Origin: Himantopus leucocephalus
Lineage: Eukaryota; Chordata; Aves; Charadriiformes; Recurvirostridae
Direction of reading: 5' to 3'
Assembly: GCA_003993805.1 (NCBI GenBank)
Contig: RSEF01000001.1
Location: forward strand, 58,534,269-58,598,268
DNA: 64,000 bases
The notes beneath the pieces are model-generated. The model made no database searches, was not told the DNA's origin, and saw nothing but the letters and a program-made list of their open reading frames with translations. Positions within the stretch are counted from its first letter, which is position 1, and each line of letters begins with the position of its first letter. Of the stretch, positions 61,601 to 64,000 are shown one piece after another. Made by a program: the position numbers and the translations under genes.

Positions 61601-63829
61601 TAGAAAATAAAGAACAATGGGCATTCTGTGTCAGCAGCTTTTGGTGACAAAAGTGTTTGTCCAAAGTTACAGGGATTGAAAGTTGTCATGTATCAGTCTC
61701 TGGTCAGGAAAAGGGCACAACATGTTTCTACCAGGACGAAAAATACTCACATTTTTGCTTTCCTGACTTCTGTCCTTAGCAATGCTTTGAAAATGTTCTC
61801 CTGATGTTTTGGTTTTTTTCTGCACAGAAAATACTATGTAACCATTTTGAATCATGAGGGAGTATTACAGTTATGAAAAAAAAAAAAGAGTTGCAAATAA
61901 ACATGATAATCACAATGCCAGAAGGAACACATGTAAGCAAGCTGCTCATGACTGAATTCCTTCTGCTGTTCTGTTCAGCAAATATTTATGAACCTGGACA
62001 CAAACATATCATATTGACAAGGGACCTCACTTCCTACTCAGTTTGGCTTGTTTATTTTTAGTCTGGGAACCTGGAGAGCCAGGCTTTCTCAGTAGTATTA
62101 ATTGCCACTGCTCTGTTTTTCTGATGTCAGGGCTTCTGGAAAGAAAGATTGGCATAAAAAGCAAAAAACTTGCGAAGCACTGGTCTACCTACTGAACGAA
62201 TGAAAGAATTAATAAAGCAGCCAGCATTATGATGTTTATGTACATAAAAATAATATTACCCATAAAAATATTAACGTGACTTCTTTCCAAACAACAGTTT
62301 GCTTTCTCTAAGCAACAATAGCAATGCTCCTATTTTACAGCTGAGGGCCATACAGTTTTCTAGGCTGAATATCAGCTAAGTGCTGTTGAGGGCTACGTAC
62401 AGCTCCAGCATGAATTTCTGTCAAAAACTCTACTGTACCTGTGATATTCCTTGCTATTCACCTTTTTCAAATGGGTCTAAGTACTTCCATCAAGAACAAC
62501 AAAAGAAATTTTAGTATGTCTTTTGATTTAATAACCTTAATTAGTCACAGAAGTAGATCCACATGGGAAAACGCACATATACATGAAAAGAACAAAAGTA
62601 CGAAACTTCTTGCAGGAATTGTGAAGTACTATTTTAAATTAATTTGATAAACTCGTTACTTTCTTCACACAGTAACGGTATCACTCTGATGTGTTTTACT
62701 GCTAGTATACAACCAGCAAAAGTGCTTTAATTCATTGGATGAAAGATGCATGAATGCAATTCATGCAATTTCATTGCATGAAAGATGTCTTTGCCTATGT
62801 TTCAGCACAGAAATTGCAGAACAGGACCTAGCGAAGCTCCATTTAACTAATAGTTTTGCAATGTATACTCGTGTTTATAGGTATTGACAGGTGTAGCCTT
62901 AAGGAATCAGGCTTTTATGTGGCCAAAGCCACGTTCAGTCTCAAACATGCACAAATTTAGTTTACTGCTTAAAGAAAGCTATTAACAAATTTATTATTGC
63001 TCTAAACCTACAGAGTATTATGTTTTGTCACAGTAGGATGAACTGAGGCAGGAGAAAAGGCCTTGGGGGGACTTTCCGTACCTCCTTGTTATGAACACAG
63101 TACTTCAAGAGAGCATCACAGAAATGCTGTCCTATCGACTCCAAGTCTTTCATGTCGAAATGGGTGCTTCGTCTGCAGCCTGCAGCATCAATAGGAGCAA
63201 GACAGAAATGAAAACGTCAGTCATCCTGCTGACTGCTACGTATCTGTGATATTTCAGTGGCTGACTGCAAACTCACATATCTTTCACCGACAGATGATAG
63301 ACAAGTCTATGACTGCCAGTGTTTTATATACATGATATTACAGATCATTTTTCTGCTTATGTCAACCAATCTATCCACTCAGAGGGGATTAACTATAGTA
63401 CATAGTTAACTGATTCCCTATTACAAAATTTCCTAAAAATACAACTGGCTTTAGTTACTGCTTTTAATTTGCCATCTACTAATGCTGTTGTTTCATGATA
63501 CATATGCAATAATGCTAGCGGTGGCCTGAAAGGTTGCTTGTTGAATGCCCTAGTTTTAGTGTTTTTTCCAACTCTTACCTTAAACCATCAGACAGAACAC
63601 CAATAAAGGGATGGTAGTTCAAGCTACCGTTCTCCATGAGAAAACAAAAGTAAAGGTCTTGTTTGATGATTCCTACTAAATAGCAACAGGGAATTGTCTC
63701 ACCCAACTTAGAGCCACAGATAGAGGCTTCCAAAGTGTAGCTGTTGTTGATGCCCATCTTCCACATTACCACTCGACCTGTGCCTTCTTTGCACTTTCGT
63801 ACTCTGAAACGGCAGTCTGGGAAAGAGAA
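52700..63829 (-). CDS. AGBL3: AGBL3 (cytosolic carboxypeptidase 3), 3' part
   Basis: AGBL3/CCP3 is an M14-family metallocarboxypeptidase that trims polyglutamate side chains from tubulin and other proteins. Exons on the minus strand: 63829-63703, 63179-63082, 61819-61751, 59478-59443, 59360-59327, 55249-55201, 53750-53542 and 52845-52700 (stop TAA 52702-52700). All junction phases agree. The first two are certain: GTGRVVMWKMGINNSYTLEA holds the catalytic glutamate of the YTxE motif, and THFDMKDLESIGQHFCDALL closes the catalytic domain. The rest form a hydrophilic Ser/Lys-rich tail (SFNLVSEKMKKCNGKSVSKS; then KTKERLPSKSARPKKTR). They are assigned by splice sites and phase, not by similarity. 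The exon I expect between 63082 and 61819 (YYRCLKELEE in mammals) was not found. The zinc ligands and N-terminal domain lie outside the window. Confidence 0.88.
53081..53119. repeat. Poly-C runs joined at an N
   Basis: Eighteen C, an N at 53099, four T, then 16 C, inside an AGBL3 intron. The layout (C-run, N, T-run, C-run) repeats that at 11,022-11,048 and suggests the same kind of assembly artefact. Confidence 0.85.
54911..55097 (-). repeat. CR1 LINE 3' end, antisense, interrupted by the gap
   Basis: Left of the gap the plus strand reads TAGAATCATAGAATGGTTTA then GGTTGGAAGGGACG, the reverse complement of a CR1 terminus. Right of the gap, TTTGTGGCCCTCCTCTGGAC and CAACAGGTCCATGTC are a more internal CR1 part in the same orientation. 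One copy therefore probably spans the gap. It sits in an AGBL3 intron. Confidence 0.9.
54953..55052. other. Assembly gap of 100 N
   Basis: Exactly 100 undetermined bases, the conventional size for a gap of unknown length. It falls within a CR1 copy, so the cause is likely repeat collapse. Confidence 0.99.
58870..59010 (-). repeat. Possible old CR1/L3-like fragment
   Basis: The order of short blocks (TCATGTTGAGCTACGTGTTC, then ACACCTAAATCTTTCCCAG) resembles the antisense internal part of ancient CR1/L3 elements. Divergence is high and the limits are uncertain. Confidence 0.25.
60000..60560. mobile_element. GC/CpG-rich island in an AGBL3 intron, possible solo LTR
   Basis: About 0.5 kb is clearly richer in GC and CpG than the AT-rich intron around it. 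It has a CCTATAAGC TATA-like sequence near 60,170 and a G-run at about 60,034. It contains no long coding frame. A solo LTR of an endogenous retrovirus would explain this, but I did not identify terminal TG...CA ends or a target-site duplication, so the class is a guess. Confidence 0.25.
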
Positions 63830-64000
63830 CTTAAAAGACAGGTACAGCATTAGCCTTTAAAGTAAATAGGAAGATGCAATAATTTCATTTTAACCCTGCA
63901 AGTTTTTAAAAATCTTATCTACTAGGTAAACAATTGTGAGTTTTCACTCTACTTGAATATTGCACAACATAGCTCAGAGCATACTGTTATTACGGGTATA

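Overview
The window is vertebrate nuclear DNA, almost certainly from a bird. It carries multi-exon genes with GT-AG introns, CpG-island promoters and CR1 LINE 3' ends with the avian-type terminal repeat. Gene order matches the amniote block known from human 7q33: STRA8, WDR91, CYREN, TMEM140, AGBL3. The assembly is a draft, with one 100-N gap and two single-N joins inside poly-C runs. I built every exon chain by hand from splice sites, reading phase and remembered family sequences. No alignment was run.

Layout. Positions 1-3.1 kb hold nothing I can name. STRA8 (minus, 18,019 to 3,810) is the retinoic-acid-responsive meiotic entry regulator. It is read in eight exons, one of them tentative. 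STRA8 and WDR91 are head to head, about 1.1 kb apart, across a CpG island with two CCAAT boxes, an NRF1-like site and two opposed ZNF143-like sites. WDR91 (plus, 19,125 to 37,223) is complete in 15 exons, 751 residues, and encodes a Rab7/PI3-kinase regulator of endosome maturation. Its third intron looks like a minor-spliceosome AT-AC intron.

Between WDR91 and CYREN, on the minus strand (41,377 to 39,806), are remnants of an ankyrin-repeat gene of the ANKRD26/POTE type with an in-frame stop in a repeat. A CpG island at about 42-43.2 kb precedes CYREN (plus, 42,658 to 43,569), a short Ku-binding regulator of end joining. TMEM140 (minus, 45,667 to 45,056) faces CYREN tail to tail. Its probable promoter near 49.45 kb carries an interferon-response-type element. 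The right end holds the 3' part of AGBL3 (minus, 63,829 to 52,700), a cytosolic carboxypeptidase that shortens tubulin glutamate chains. The end of its catalytic domain and a tail made of small exons are visible; its 5' part lies beyond the window.

The genes are unrelated in pathway; they are neighbours by conserved synteny. The points most worth checking are the AT-AC intron in WDR91, the decayed ankyrin locus, the micro-exon tail of AGBL3, and the tentative exon and extra segment in STRA8.
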